A DNA stretch of 64,000 nucleotides from Leptasterias polaris (GCA_037783415.1 JAZGTN010000003.1:2812501-2876500), one strand, 5' to 3'. Positions 33,576-46,550 are shown, counted from the first letter of the stretch. Translations and numbers: made by a program. The notes: generated from the sequence alone by a model not told the origin.

Positions 33576-33905
33576 AGACAATGTACAACATTGGTAATTG
33601 GCGAAAACCAGTATCTACACTTGATGTGATGCAACATATACATGAATTAACAAACATGTGAAAGTTTAAGGTAAATCGGTCTTCGAAGTCATGAGAAAAC
33701 AGTGAAAACAGACATTGGGTTTTTTCACTGCTATGATTTTATCACAAATGATAAAGACTAATTGTTTTACTCATTTCCTAAAAACTATAGCATTTAAGCA
33801 AAACTATATTTCAAGGGAAGTTTGGGCCACCCTGACCATCCTTAATACCATGTAAGTTCGTGCAAATCTGTGAACATGTACACTTTCATTGTTGTACACA
33901 CCCTA
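33576..33905. mobile_element. TTAA-flanked MITE, diverged copy
   Basis: Starts after TTAA at 33572 and shares, over about 250 bp, ACCAGTATC, AACATGTGAAAGTTTAAG, GACTAATTGTTTTACTCATT and CATGTAAGTT with 49783-50080. The right end is eroded. Related in plan to the elements at 51289 and 60161. Confidence 0.65.
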
Positions 33906-34334
33906 AAAGTCAAAGGATTGACCACTTTAGCGTAAAATTAAAGCAATTCGGACGGGAAATTCACAAGCCCGAACTGTGATGGATGTGTTTGCGCGGTTAC
34001 ACATAATTACACTTTTGTGCGCGAGACCCGCATTTTACCCGTAAGTAACGCAGGCGTAGTTGACCATTACTTACGTATGAAGTATTAGGCTTTCTTTTTG
34101 TAATAGCCTTTTAGATTTACCGCATGACCGCCAGGAATTATACTTAAAACGTGACAGTATATTATATGAATCAATCAAAAGCCATGAACAACAGTTGGAT
34201 CATCTTCACATACACGTACATGTGATATGGGCCATGTTGCATGATTGTTTATAAAAGAAACTACCTGGAGCCTTGCAGAGCATTTATTGGCAGGCAAGAT
34301 TCTACGTGTATTATTCAAGTTTATAAACCTAAAA
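33906..34334. other. Non-coding spacer
   Basis: No gene or repeat recognised. Confidence 0.4.
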
Positions 34335-34520
34335 TCCCGCTCTAGTAATGTTTTCTTTGTTCAAACCCAAATCATTAAAACAAATTACCCAGTCTAATTT
34401 TATTAGAAGTTTATAACTTGATTTTTGAAATAAAAAGGTCTTATCCCCTCAATGTGATCCCCTGGCTGCCGCAGGTTGTATCGTAAACTTTGGTGTTATC
34501 CCTTGCTACATGTATACAGG
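34335..34520 (+). mobile_element. Truncated SINE-related repeat
   Basis: AAATCCCGCTCTAGTA and TTTTCTTTGTTCAAACCCAA match the tail of the SINE at 32271-32375; CCCCTGGCTGCC and GCAGGTTGTATCGTAAACTT match 32130-32180. The A box half is missing. Confidence 0.55.
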
Positions 34521-35443
34521 TTGTACGGTTTTTAAAAGTTTTTTGTAAGTATTTTATTTATTATTATCCCGTAAATTGTTTTGTTTCATCAAAGTTGTGG
34601 TATGTGATGGGTTTCATGATCTGCTAGGTTGTGCAACATTCAACGTGGTACTGGTGCTGTCAACCTACAACCTAACTTATCCGAGGAACCGTGGCAATGA
34701 ATATAAAAAGGCAGAATCACGTTGTCCTGAAAACAAAACAGCCCCTCGCTCCCCTCTGAGCGCGCCGGACAACGGTACGAATTAATTCAACTGATTAAAG
34801 ATTTGCCGTGTTTCTATAGAAGTCTCGTTTTTTTACTTCCTTCTTCGAGATTATCTTGCAAGGCCACGTGAACTCGGCAGTAGATAGGATAACTTAATTG
34901 ATTGGTCAAAGAAGACGATTGGAATTGGTTTGACACATTGACCTATGGTGGATAATTGGCGCAAATAGACTTTTGACGCAAGGCCCATTCATCAACCATA
35001 CCTGTGATAAACCTATAGCAGCCTAGTTATTTTGTACTTGGTGAGCATGTTTATGTATTCTTTTGTGAAGAGGGCAGATCTATTACAAGCTTTGGCTTCT
35101 TGTATGGCCTCTCTATACTATTATTAAGTTCCATTAAAGTTTTCCCTTGTATTTTATTGCCTTATCGTATGGGGAAAATAACCCTGAAAATGAAGCATGC
35201 GAGAGCTGTGATGGAGCCGGGTGTCGTAGGGGAGAACAGCAGCAGTAAAGGCCAATCACCTCTGCCCGGTTTTTGCAGTGTACCACCAGAGTAGGTAAAA
35301 TAAGGCAGTAAAATGTAAAAAGTATGTGTGTACAAATTTGGGATGGGGAGCGGCTTTGCAGCAATAAACTGGTGTACAGTTGCGCAGTATAGTCATACTT
35401 CGACCACGAGATTGGCTAGGAGCCCGAGTTTAGATCTTAAAAT
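34521..35443. other. Non-coding stretch
   Basis: Short frames at 34576 and 35100 lack domains. Nothing is supported. Confidence 0.4.
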
Positions 35444-35579
35444 GGGCATTTTCCAAACCTTTTGGCTCCGACTTCTGGCTCCGTTTGATGTTGCACAAAA
35501 TACACACTGCTCCAAGAGTGAGCGACGGAGCAAGCTTTAGCCGGAAGCCGGAGCCTAATACTAGGTTTGGAAAAGACCC
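35444..35579. mobile_element. Small palindromic MITE with TTTTCCAAACC ends
   Basis: GGGCATTTTCCAAACC on the left is mirrored by GGTTTGGAAAAGACCC on the right, and internally GGCTCCGACTTCTGGCTCC mirrors GGAAGCCGGAGCC. About 136 bp. Confidence 0.75.
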
Positions 35580-35692
35580 ATCGCCTATAGCAGAATCGTC
35601 CCGGTTCCTCAGATCGACTTAGTTGTGCCTGGCGGATGGGACGGTGCGCTCAACCCAAAAGAGAAACGAAATAATTATAGCCCTTCTAATTC

Positions 35693-35872
35693 GAGAAAAT
35701 AGAATTAGCTCTTGAAAACTGCTTCCCAACCAAAAGGACCTGTGTTAATGAATGCAAAAATTAGTTATGGCCTGACGTTTCGACCCTAGTAGCAGAGTCT
35801 TTCTCGAAGGCTAAAAGAGAAAGACTCTGCTAGGGTCGAAACGTCAGGCCACTAACTATTTTTTGCAATATT
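35693..35872. mobile_element. Head-to-head pair of Penelope-like fragments (copies D1/D2)
   Basis: A minus-oriented copy (35693-35814, as in 265-397) joins a plus-oriented, truncated copy (35815-35872). The GAAACGTC hairpin motif therefore appears in both orientations within 80 bp, forming an inverted repeat around CTCGAAGGCTAAAAGAGAAA. The minus copy has three extra bases in the hairpin loop. Confidence 0.65.
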
Positions 35873-36702
35873 TAATTTCTGAACATTTTGAGATCCACAT
35901 TAGTTTTAAATTCCATCAAGATAAGTCTGAGGCCTAGTTACATTTTGCAAATAAACAGAGGTACCCAGCCAAATTATAATATCGTTCATCATAATACTAT
36001 AGTATATGAATTTTTAATTCCTTCATACTTGAGTCTTTGCAAGTTGTTTACCACACTGATGTGCATGGCTCGCGGTGCAGATTGTATGGAAACGGTGTCT
36101 ATGCCTGGGTCTATATTGAGACCCTACATCTGAGTAGTTCGTGCCCCCAAGCGTTCACACTTAGTCATCACCTTTTTCAACCCAGGGACGAGGAAGGAGC
36201 TCGCCCCTGGTTGTTTGCAGCACGGGGATCTGTGTTAACAGCACTCATGCATTGCAGCTATAGCTCACCCAGGGACTCCAAGGGTTTGGAATTATAATCC
36301 ATCGCGTCTCTGCTGCCGAGTCGATCGGAAGACCAGTTTGGGTTTATACTAATAGCTTTATATGATGGTTTGAGAAAGTGCTGGCCCATCACTTGGACAA
36401 TTGTACGTGAGACGTAGCACCATACTTTCAATGATTTCCCCGAAATTGTTGGGTCTAAAGAAATTTGCAACGGAGCAGTTTATTTATTACACTGTGCATT
36501 CACCTTGCGTTTGATTGCACCCAGTGTATCGGACCTTTTGTGTAGTAACTAAACTACAAACAAACGGACAAGAGGACAAAGGTCATTGCGTTAAACACGC
36601 TGCAGTACATGTCTACAGTGTAAAACAGGAACGTTAGTGAGTAAATTAAGATTTTAAAACCGGAGTTCGATTCTTGTTTTAAGTGTTGACATTTCCTTTA
36701 AG
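35873..36702. other. Non-coding stretch upstream of the Myb/SANT exon
   Basis: Frames at 35888 and 36037 have no domain. The last bases, ACATTTCCTTTAAG, form a splice acceptor immediately before the exon, so this is probably intron or 5' flank of that gene. Confidence 0.4.
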
Positions 36703-36703
36703 G

Positions 36704-37204
36704 ATGCCGCCATCAAAGAGAGGCGACCGGGCGTTCTGGACCACGGCCGAGGTGAGGAAACTGATTTCGGTGTTCGCTCGGAAAGAAATACAGAAACAAC
36801 TCGACGGTACAACCAGGAATAGGATCGCGTTTGAGAAGATGTCGTCCGTGCTCCGATCGGTTGGATTCAACAGGACTCCGGCGCAATGCAGGGAGAAAAT
36901 CAAGAGCATGAAGAAGGATTATCGAAAAGGCAAAACTAGTCAATTTAGTGCTATCATTGGCAAGCTGATGGAGAGTTATCCCGTTGCTCTCCGCCATGCT
37001 GATGTCGATGACGACTGCACCGGGGAAGAACTGGAGGTTACCATCATTAATAAATTGCAGATGATGGAGGACGATGATTGTGACGATGAGGAGGGGGTAA
37101 ACGGGTCAGACGATGAGATTTGGAATGAGGAAAGTGATCGTGGATGGATGTCATCAGATGACCCAGATGACCCTACTAATGACACCAAACATAAGATTAC
37201 ACAG
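36704..37204 (+). CDS. Coding exon: Myb/SANT-like (trihelix-type) DNA-binding domain plus acidic tail
   Basis: The exon begins right after an acceptor (TTCCTTTAAG|G) with ATG in good context and ends at a consensus donor CAG|GTAGGT (37205), 167 codons, phase 0. Residues about 10-75 match the Myb/SANT-like DNA-binding domain (Myb_DNA-bind_4 type). FWTTAEVRKLISVF is helix 1, RIAFEKMSSVLRSVGFNRTP helix 2, and AQCREKIKSMKKDYRKGK the recognition helix and basic end. An Asp/Glu-rich region follows (about 99-160), resembling an acidic activation or chromatin-binding segment. Such proteins are nuclear and often uncharacterised in invertebrates; vertebrate ZSCAN20/29 carry two such domains. The 5' UTR must be on another exon. 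The next coding exon may be the one at 58239 (same strand, phase 0), or it may be unrecognised nearby. Confidence 0.78.
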
Positions 37205-39190
37205 GTAGGTTTTACATTCAACCACTTTACCGTAGCTAGCTGTGACTGTGTGTGTGTGTGTGACATTGTGATTGCAATTATTAATTAAGCATACAACTAC
37301 AGTACAGGATCGTGTACGGTACATGAGAGAGTGCATTTGAACAGTAAACAGTCGTCACTTCTTGCGATGAGGCATAGTTGTGTTCATGACATCTGACGGT
37401 GTCAGTAATACACAGGCAGAAACGACAAAGTTCAAATAAATAAATGAATAAAAATATAAATCACGTGGGTGTAGTAAGTTAGTAATAATACTGAATACTA
37501 AAGTTGGATACATAGTTTTATCCATTATCGGTTTGGTTGTAAAATGAGAGTGTTTAAACTTCAACCTCAGTTCCACCTTCACTCATGAAGTCGGGCAGGA
37601 GGGCTTAGCCTATTGTCAAAGAATTAGCAATTAGGAGTGTTTTCCCTAAAAAGTGGTCCTATAGCCAAATACCCGAGGACCAGTCAAAATACACTCCAAC
37701 AAGTGGTCCTAGGTGCTAACTAAGTGGTCCGGCTAGATAGTTCATCAGTGTTAAAAAGCACCCCTTTAAAATATGAATTCCTGCTGGCTGGTCACTGAAA
37801 TTGAAAACCATGATTAGATCTAATTTATTTCATTTGTTTTATCCATTGAATGATATATAGATATATAGATTAGATAGATAAATAGTAGATAGGTGGATAG
37901 ATAGATAGATAAGGAATACAGATAAATGAATAAATATATTGCATTTATTGTTAACATTAATTTTAACTGCATAGAAATCCAATTTATGCTGCAAAGATTT
38001 TGAAAACGACAATAATACTCAGGCAGCATCAAGTTCAACAAACATCAATATTAACCTCAAATAACACCGACTGACTGCTCAAAACAAAACACAGAAAAGG
38101 TTAAGGCATAATGGGGACGACCAAGAAACAACGAGAGGTGCTGAGGTAAACCAAACACAGGGAGACAACAACACCCTGCTTTGATTGTGAGTAGGGTCTA
38201 CACCCCCCGCCCTCTTCTGTACAGTGTAGCAGCACCAGTATGTGAGTGGCATCGGGACTCTCTAGAGCGACAGTGTGAGGTGCATGTTTCTTCTTAGAGA
38301 CGAACTTTCGACCTAAACAAAAATAATAATTGCAAAGCGAGTGTGAGGGATCTCGCATTATTTTATTTTTCTATCATTTAACGAAATCCAATTATGGTAT
38401 GAGTGATCTAATAAATGAAGGTCAAACTTAAAGAAGAAAACAAAATTTGGAGGAAGTGTTACATTTTCTCGTGAATTCATTCATTGTAGCCCCCTTGCTT
38501 CAAGTAAATGATTAAATCAAAAAATTAATAAAACTTGTGAAAATACGATAAAACTACTTTGTGCTTGCGTTCATGGTAAAAGAAAATGCTTTATTTATGT
38601 TTTGGGGAGAGTTTTTGTACGACATGCAAAAAGACTTTCTGTTTGAGCAACTTAAACTCTTTTTTTTTTACACTGAACAAAATCTCCAGGAATTTCCCGG
38701 GAAAATACCGTTGGCCTTGAATCGTTAACCATGCAAGACAATTCCCGGGAAATGGCTGATTTATCCCGGAAATGGCTGCCCCTGCTAGGGAGTTTGACCC
38801 CAACTGTGGAATGTAGATAGCAGTATATTATGTTACCTTTTCATCATTTGAGAATCATTTCACAGACAGAAATGTGTTTCTATTATTTATATGAGAGTTA
38901 AGAACCACCGGCTTGCATTTTGCGATATAACCACCCAGCAGGATGTTGATTGTGATCATTATGATTTTATCCATACATCAATTAGAATGAATTCTTCGTG
39001 CATTTTTCCCTGCTGGTGCTCTACTAGTACTAAAATCAAATGCAGAATTGAAAACTCGAACTTGAAAAGGTCATCATGGCATTTAGTGTTCGGGAAATTC
39101 TGAACGGCAGCGTTCCACTTTGGATAAAGGGCTCGCTAAATTTAGAACTTCTACAGGCCCAAATCCTTGTATTGTATATATCCAATTACC
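37205..39190. other. Probable intron sequence with simple repeats
   Basis: Contains a (TG)n run near 37247-37262 and a TAGA-rich microsatellite at about 37848-37912. Short palindromic AATTCCCGGGAAATGG-like pieces occur near 38690-38770. No further exon is recognised. Confidence 0.4.
37848..37912 (+). repeat. GATA/TAGA microsatellite
   Basis: Imperfect TAGA units with interruptions. It produces a spurious minus-strand open frame. Confidence 0.85.
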
Positions 39191-39560
39191 AAAGTCAATT
39201 CAACTCAATTCAATGTAACATTTATTTCCGTACTCACAAAATGAAAAGACAGAATCATCCGGACAAATAGTAGTACAATACAAGCAAAGAGTAACCATGA
39301 CCAATGAAAATTATACTGAATATTAACAATCTAATCTGTGGATGGGTAAGGAGACTGTTCAAATAAGCCGAGCCTTGTGGGGAACAGCCTTAGACATGAT
39401 ACAAAAACAGTTTAAAACAAAACAAAACAAAAAACGGACAGTCCTGAGAGAATGCAAAAAGTACCAGTAATGAGCTATAATTATGCAGATAAGTTCAATA
39501 AAAATGACAAAATTAGGACCAGCTATAAGCATAAACAAAAAGGGAGCTGAAGACTAGCAG
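39190..39560 (-). mobile_element. Probable LINE 3' UTR, minus strand
   Basis: Plus-strand start AGTCAATTCAACTCAATTCA, read in reverse, is a short tandem TTGAATTGAG tail of the sort CR1/L2-like LINEs carry, followed by AAATAAATGTTACATT. The adjoining several hundred bases have no coding remnant. Confidence 0.35.
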
Positions 39561-40829
39561 CTGGACTCATCCAGGAGAGAAAGCTACGTTACATAATGAG
39601 CGAGTAGTAGAGAAAGTGAAGGATTAGGACTGGGGCCGCTAGGGCCACCCAAACAACAATTGCCTACCACGGGGTCAGGCTTTCCAATCGCAACAATTTG
39701 TTGTGGGTGACATAGAATTGAAGACGACGTGGGAGGACCGAGGGCACAGCTTATAATGCCTACATGTATAGTCTGTAAGGGTTGCAATATTAAACAACTT
39801 GCACCATTGGCCGGGCTGGCCCGTTTGAAATCATGACCGTTGCATCATGTGAGCCCCCTATGGTTCGGTTTCACACGGCCAACCAAATCAACATGGCTTT
39901 GGCTGAAGCCAGGTGCATGAACAGTATTGGAAGCTATATCATAATGTTGAATGACTATAGACTGACTATAAGTCTGGGTGTATTCAGGAAGGTTTAAAGA
40001 ATAAAGTGTTAAATGCGTCAGGGGAAAATGTCATCGTGGAAAGGTTCTAGTGCAGGTTCAGCGCAAGGGGGCTACTTAAGGTTACTTCTATACGTGCAAG
40101 TATTTTATCAAACCATGACGTCATGGGATGAGATTCTGAAAGCATAAATTGACAAATAGTAAACCGTGAAGTAGGTGACGTCAAACATCGCCTGGCACTT
40201 GCACTCCATCAAGATGGTCCTGGAACCGCAGTTTCCCGCCTCCTAACCATTTGCGTTCCATATTCAACACACTCCAGTGTCCGTCAAGGGCTCGCGGTTT
40301 TTAAAATATGCAATGCAAGACCCGTCGTGATTCTGAAAACAGTACACCCGTGCCCAGGTTGAGTTCTTCTACCCCCTTTTAACAAAATTGATATGAATGT
40401 AAATCGAAACGTAGCACGGCCTCACGTTTTCATTTTTTAGTTTGTAATTCAACACCGAGCTTTCATGCACTGCACAAGAGCCATACATAGAGCTAATATT
40501 GACAGAGAAACTAGGAGCGTTTATAAGGGGAGGACATACAGGCGCACGTGCTTTTGAGGATTTTTTGGGCCATGGGAAAAGTCACTCTTTATAAAAAGAG
40601 TTTTTATTTGATATAGGAGTGACTTGAAATTCCTCTTTTTAACAGAAATTTGACTAAACAGTTGGAGTGCCACAATCGGGACTATATGTTTAGAATGTGT
40701 TAAAGGTGATAAAACTGATATACTTCACTGCGTTGTTCACCTTTAACCCGTCTATGCCCCGTTCTATAAAGTTATACTTAAAGGGAGGACCTTTGGTAAT
40801 TACTATAAAAACAATTAATAAATGAACCC
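39561..40829. other. Non-coding stretch
   Basis: An imperfect hairpin AGTCACTCTTTATAAAAAGA / AGGAGTGACTTGAAATTCCT lies near 40578-40640. No gene is recognised. Confidence 0.4.
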
Positions 40830-41516
40830 TTAAAATCTTACTTGAAGCACTGCAGCTGTTGATCGATAATGCACGTTGTCCTCATTGAAGACCAGATCAC
40901 ACCGGATTCTCCAAATAACATTGATCATCATGCCAACAATTATCATAGATACAAATGACAAATTCATACATACAATTCTTATACAATCACTGAGACAAAA
41001 GAAACGGCAGCCAGTTTGTTTCCTAATTAAAAATTCGACGTATAACCAGGGGTTCAACCACCTCATTACAGTATAGAAACAAATGTTCGACAGTTTCAGT
41101 GTCGGATTTACAGAAAGGACAGTCGACTGTATCTATGATTTTCATGCGTTTAAGTTCTTATCTCGGGTTGCAGTCTTAAAAGGTGTCCTTGTCTTTGGCG
41201 TCCATAATATTGTTCATGTTTAATTTGGTCCAAATATTGGCCCAGTCGAACTTATCAGTGAGGCCTTGTAAAATCGAGGCCCACTTTTCCTGTGCTTTTG
41301 GAAAAACAAATTATTTGACCTTCAATGATTTGTACATTAATTTCGTGGTAATTTTAGAAAAAGGTACCAAACCCTGATCCCCATGGTCAATTTGGAACTG
41401 AGCCACCTGCTTGGATGGTTATTAGGCCCACAACGTTTTTCTTTGAAGAGGACAGGATTGATGTTTTGTTCGAAGACGTTTAGCTATGCGTCCAGCAGTC
41501 ATACGATTAATTTTAC
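40830..41516 (-). pseudogene. C-terminal remnant of an L1/Tx1-like LINE
   Basis: On the minus strand the translation includes VIWRIRCDLVFNED, the C-terminal block seen after the RT domain of L1/Tx1-type proteins, within a 78-codon frame. It is degraded. It is the far side of the copy whose RT start lies at 44256-44890, the two parts being separated by a later LINE insertion. Confidence 0.55.
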
Positions 41517-44255
41517 ACTTCAAGGTTCAAGGTTCAAGGTTCGTTTATTTCCACAGTATCAAAAAAGCAAAAGGCAATAATAAATACATCAAAAGTAATC
41601 ATTACATAATGCAAAGTAAATGTTTTACAGCATAGGTTTGAAGAATATTACATGTAAACAAAAAAAGCATTATGTGACACTGCAGAGGGATCCATTTAAA
41701 AAGCAAAGCTTGTAGGCAATGGTCCCTATAGTGACATGCATAGTATGCATTGAGATTAACAAATAAGGTTATAAGTGAACCGTGGAGGTAGGTCCGTGGT
41801 CGAGTCGAGCCACCAATAAACAAATATAATAGCAGGTCTCAATGCACATGCATGTTTCAAAGAAAAATAACCCGAGTCTGCACTGTGGTATGGTTCAAAA
41901 TACAATGTACATCTGTAAAAACACTCATCAACAATAAGATTTCAGTAAACAAGCTTTTGAAGGCTTTAAGTTTTTCATTAAGCATGTTCCAAAGCATAGG
42001 TCCCTCATGTTTAATAGTTTTAAGAGCGAGGGAAGTACGAGTGTAAGAAATGTGATAATTAGAAGCTTGGCGGGTGAAAATGGGAATGTACATTTGAGTT
42101 TAAAGAAAAAATTGATTGAATAGCAGAAGGTAAATTTTTACAAGTGGGTTGATACATGAGGGACCCAAGCTGAAGACAATAAATATCATTCACTTTAAAA
42201 TTGCATATTTATGGAAAAGGGGATCTGTATGTGCGTTAAATTCAGCAAAATTAATGATACGAAGAGCTCGCTTCTGTAAGAGAAGAAGTCTATTAGGATT
42301 GGTAGCAGAACCTGATCCCCATGCAAGTATCCCGTAGTTAAGATAAGAACCGATCAATGTATTATAAAGAGATTGTAAAACCAGTTCAGGCATAAAATGC
42401 TTGATCCTATTGATCACACCAATATTTCTAGCAATAATTTTACACTGTAATCAACATGACTATTCCATGATAGTCTACGGTCAACAAAAAGTCCTAGAAA
42501 CTTGCAACAATCAGTTTCCAGTGATTTCAATGTCATTAATCTTTATAGGACTTGGAAGGTCTCTGACTGAATTACTGAACAACATGCAGTTAGTTTTAGT
42601 GATATTTAGGGATAGTTTATTGACCGTAAACCAGGTGGCAACTAGTTTGAGCTCATTGTTAACAGTGTTTACAAGATAGTCAAGGTTACTATGGGAAAAG
42701 AATAAATTAGAGTCATCCGCAAATAATATAAATGAAAGCACACTAGAAGAATTTGTGAAATCATTAATGTATATGGTGAATAACAAAGGCCCGAGGATTG
42801 ATCCTTGAGGTACTCCATACGTAAGGACATCAGACTCAGATTTAATGCCATTGACGGAAACATATTGTGGCCTGTCTGAAAGGTAACTCTTAAACCATTC
42901 TAGGGGAATTCCACGGATACCATAGTTGGGAAGTTTATGCAATAGTATTTGATGGTCTATTGTATCAAAAGCCTTTGAAAGATCAAGGAACATCCCCAAA
43001 GTATGATTGGAGTCATCGATAGCATTAGTAACTTTATCAATAAAATCAAGGAGTGCATGAATGGTTGAATGTTTGCTACGGAAACCAAACTGTTGATTTG
43101 TTAAAATTTCAAACTTATTCAGAAAATTAATGGTACGGGCATAGACACAAAGAATAGAGATGGGCCTATAATTGGATATTATTGTTACGATCACCCTTTT
43201 TGAAAACTGGTGGGACTTTAGCAATTTTTATTTCTGATGGAACAATGCCAGTCGTAAAAGAAGTATTGACAATATGAACAAGTGGTTTACTTATGGCAAA
43301 AAATTGACTTCTTGATAATGGAAATATTGATCAGGTCATGACCAGAACCTTTTTTATTTTGTAAATTTTTTACAATGTCAAAAATTTCATGTTCAAATAC
43401 TGGAGTAAAAAAGAAGGAATTAAAATTAGGGTTGGGCATATAATCAGCAAAACTAAGGGGTGAATGAGTAGGTTGGATGTTTTTAGCAAGGTTGGGACCA
43501 ATATTGATAAAGTATTGATTAAAATGATTGGCGATTTGATTTGTGTTGTCAATTAAATTCCCATTAACAATGATGCTGTTAATACCATGAGAATGGGTAT
43601 TTTTTATTCAAAACAGAATTTATAACCTTCCAGGTATTACGGATGTTATTTCTTTCTTTTTCAAACTGAAGGGAATAGTACTTTTTTTTACAAAGACGTA
43701 GAAGGCTAGTCAAGGTGTTTTTATTCTTGATATACTTGCATTTATGTGAGGTTGTAGGGTTGGACAAGTACTGACGATACAATTTATTCTTTTTCTTAAT
43801 AGATTTGAGGAGGGAATGTGTAATCCAAGGGGTAGTTGAAATATGATTAGATTTGGTATTGTTGTTTTGTCTAACTAAAGGTGTATTTTGATCGTACAGA
43901 AAAATAAAATTATCCAGAAAAGTATTATAAGCAGTATCAGGATTATTACAACTAAGGACATTAGTCCAGTCAAAAGAGTGTAAGTCGTCAATAAACTGTT
44001 CAAGGTTCACATTAGACACATTTCGAGAAAAAGGTAAATTGTGATTATGAGAAGAACTTGAGTTTGGAGACTGAACGAACATAACAATTGGCAGATGATC
44101 TGAGATATCAGAGATTAAAATACCAGATTTTGAGGAAGGAAGAATATTTGATAAAAAATTATCGATAAGTGTAGCAGAAGTATCAGTAATACGTGTGGGC
44201 ATATGGATTTGGGGGAGAAAAGAGTGAGATGTAAATAAGTCGATATGTTGAAATC
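41517..44255 (-). pseudogene. CR1/L2-like LINE, 5'-truncated and frameshifted, inserted in another LINE
   Basis: Read on the minus strand, the endonuclease C-terminus comes first (44202-43579: LISDISDHLPIVMFV with the catalytic Asp-His, then WITHSLLKSIKKKNKLY). After a frame-disturbed stretch (43578-43225) the reverse transcriptase follows (43224-42511: NYRPISILC, QQFGFRSKHSTIHAL, LSKAFDTIDHQIL, YGVPQGSILGPLLFTIYIND, LFADDSNLFF). Further frameshifted C-terminal blocks are LNYGILAWGSGSATN (42417-42190) and TRTSLALKTIKHEGPMLWN (42093-41857). The 3' end is a tandem GAACCTT tail (plus strand AAGGTTCAAGGTTCAAGGTT at 41522). Missing endonuclease N-terminus indicates 5' truncation at about 44255. 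Not functional. Confidence 0.85.
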
Positions 44256-44890
44256 ACCTGATCACACTTGATCCTAGCCAATTCCTTAAAGGTAATTAGT
44301 CTGTTATTTTTTACATGTTGAAATTTGATGATGTTATTCTTTGTTAAAACAGGACTCGCTAAATCGTTATCCTTATTAATCGCAACCACTGAATTATGCC
44401 AGAGAGGGATATTATTTACAATGACGCAACTCTCAGGATTACTATATAAAAGCTTGATCCATTGAATGAATTTGGGGGGAATCCCCATTTTCTCAAGCAT
44501 GGTAAACATATAATTCCAATTAATTCTATCGAAAACCTTCTCCTGATCGATACTTAAAATAGCTGCTTCCTTATTGTTCCAATTATAATCTATGCTATCA
44601 CGCAAAAGTGTGAGGTTGTCGTGATTTTTTCTCCCCGGTACACCACATGGCTGTTCGTCACCTATTATGAAAGGCATGGCCCTTTTTAACCTATTTGTGA
44701 GAACTTTGGCCAACAGTTTGTAATCTACATTTAAAAGGCTAATCGGTCTCCAGTTCTTGAGATCAAATTTACCTAAATTATTATCCACATGGTTGGTGGG
44801 CTTGCACAAAATTACTTTATTGATTATAAAGCGATGAAAAATTACTTTATTGATTATGAAGCGATGACCAAAAGCAAAACCATAAAGCAA
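44256..44890 (-). pseudogene. L1/Tx1-like LINE reverse transcriptase fragment
   Basis: Minus-strand blocks LKNWRPISLLNVDYKLLAKV, LTNRLKRAMPFIIGDEQ, AAILSIDQEKVFDRINWNYM and GIPPKFIQWIKLLYSNPESC are characteristic of L1/Tx1-clade RT fingers and palm. The catalytic FADD region is missing because a CR1/L2-like element interrupts the gene at about 44255. The consensus glycine of GRN/GRQ is changed, and an in-frame 30-bp duplication (HRFIINKVI twice, 44810-44868) lies at the 5' edge. Non-functional relic. Confidence 0.75.
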
Positions 44891-46550
44891 TAAATCAAGT
44901 GAATTCTAAACCAAGACCAAAAGTAACACTACTGAACTAACAGGATTTATAAAAACCACTAAAAACAACAAAACACATGTGCCAACAAGGAAGGTTACAA
45001 ACTAAAATCAAAATGGCTCTAAACTCGAGTCCATAGCAGTAATGACTTGAAACAGGCAAAACTTAAAAACATGAAGAACCACCAGTACATAAAATCAAAG
45101 AAGTGATGGTGGGATCGAGAACACACAGGCTGCCATCTGTAAACTATAATACATTTAATGGGTGACTTGAGGATTAAGGATTAAACAAGAGGGTTGTTTA
45201 TTACAGACGATTCCTTGAAATGAACTTGGGTGCTACAAGAGATTAAGTTGGAATAAACAGTGGAAGGGAACATACTTGTCTCTCCGTGGTCCTTTCTCTA
45301 TGCTCCTACTGAACACGGTTTTTCTGGACCTGTTACATAATAAGCCATCATAAGGGAGAAACTTCCTCTAGCAGTAAACACAAGAAGTAAAATTACATCA
45401 ACAAACTCTCACACCAAATTTAAACCAAACAGATAATTATTGTTACATCCTTCCCTTTTTAAACTTTGAGTGGGAAGGGGTAAACTTCTCTAACGATGAG
45501 AAATGTTTCGGAAGAAAAAGGTGATAAAATTAACTAGTGTTCATTAATAAAGTAAATTTTCATGGCGAATATTCAAATAGAATTACTGGCTGGAAATAGT
45601 AAGTTTGTTACTTTCGGTCATTTCCCATTGTTTTGTTTTTTTGTTTTTTTAAACAGAAGTTATGTGTGCATGCCTTTTTCACAGTAAATAATAATATGCC
45701 ATAATATGACAGAAGAGTTAATTTACCAGAGTACATGTAGTAGTAATTAAAGTGGTAATTGGCCCGTTTATCTTAAAATATGTAATAGGCCTATCAATAA
45801 TATTTGTAATGACAACGGATTAATATATCGCCTTTCGCAAGCCTGAAAGTTCATAAGTAGCAACAATTATGCAAAAAGGAGGCAAAGACAAAAGTTCTTT
45901 GTTTAACACCAAAAAACCATTAAAAAAAATACTTGGTCATGAGTCCTTGGTGTTTCTAACATTAAAACAAAATACATGGTCATGAGTCCTTGGTGTTTCT
46001 AACTTGATGATAAATTTGTAAGCATTCACTTGTAATGTTCATTTCAATACTGATTGGGCAATAAATATTACGGAGTGACACAATGGTCGAGTATGATTTA
46101 TCTGTCACTAGTCATGTCAATATTTAGCAGGTTTATTAACTGATACCTTTCATTTGGCCTGAACGGCTTTTCCAAATTGACGGTTTCATCTTTGAATTGT
46201 TAACATGTGTGAGATTTCTAGAAGTGACAGAGTTATGGATCACACAATAGAGAGTAACGTTACACGAAGTGACACATTACAAGAAACAAATCACTTTGAG
46301 AAAACTTGAAAACGGTGTATAACATTAATAATGTGCCATACATTTCCATCGGTAACTTGCTCTGATAGCTCCCTCGGAAGCTCGGAACTTAGGGGTTATT
46401 TTCGATTCATCAATGACACTTCAACCACACAACAACAACATCATACGTCTGTCATCATTTCACAAGAGTGCCACTGAAAAAGTCATTAGTTTTTGAACTG
46501 TACCATGATGCACAGTCTCTTGCAGCGCCACCAGGAGGCACAATATATAG
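44891..46550. other. Non-coding stretch
   Basis: A 43-bp tandem duplication containing GGTCATGAGTCCTTGGTGTT lies at about 45933-46004. No gene is recognised. Confidence 0.4.

Noticed and set aside
37839..38041. Minus-strand 73-codon frame rich in Tyr/Ile/Leu
   Set aside because: Translation of the TAGA microsatellite; low complexity.
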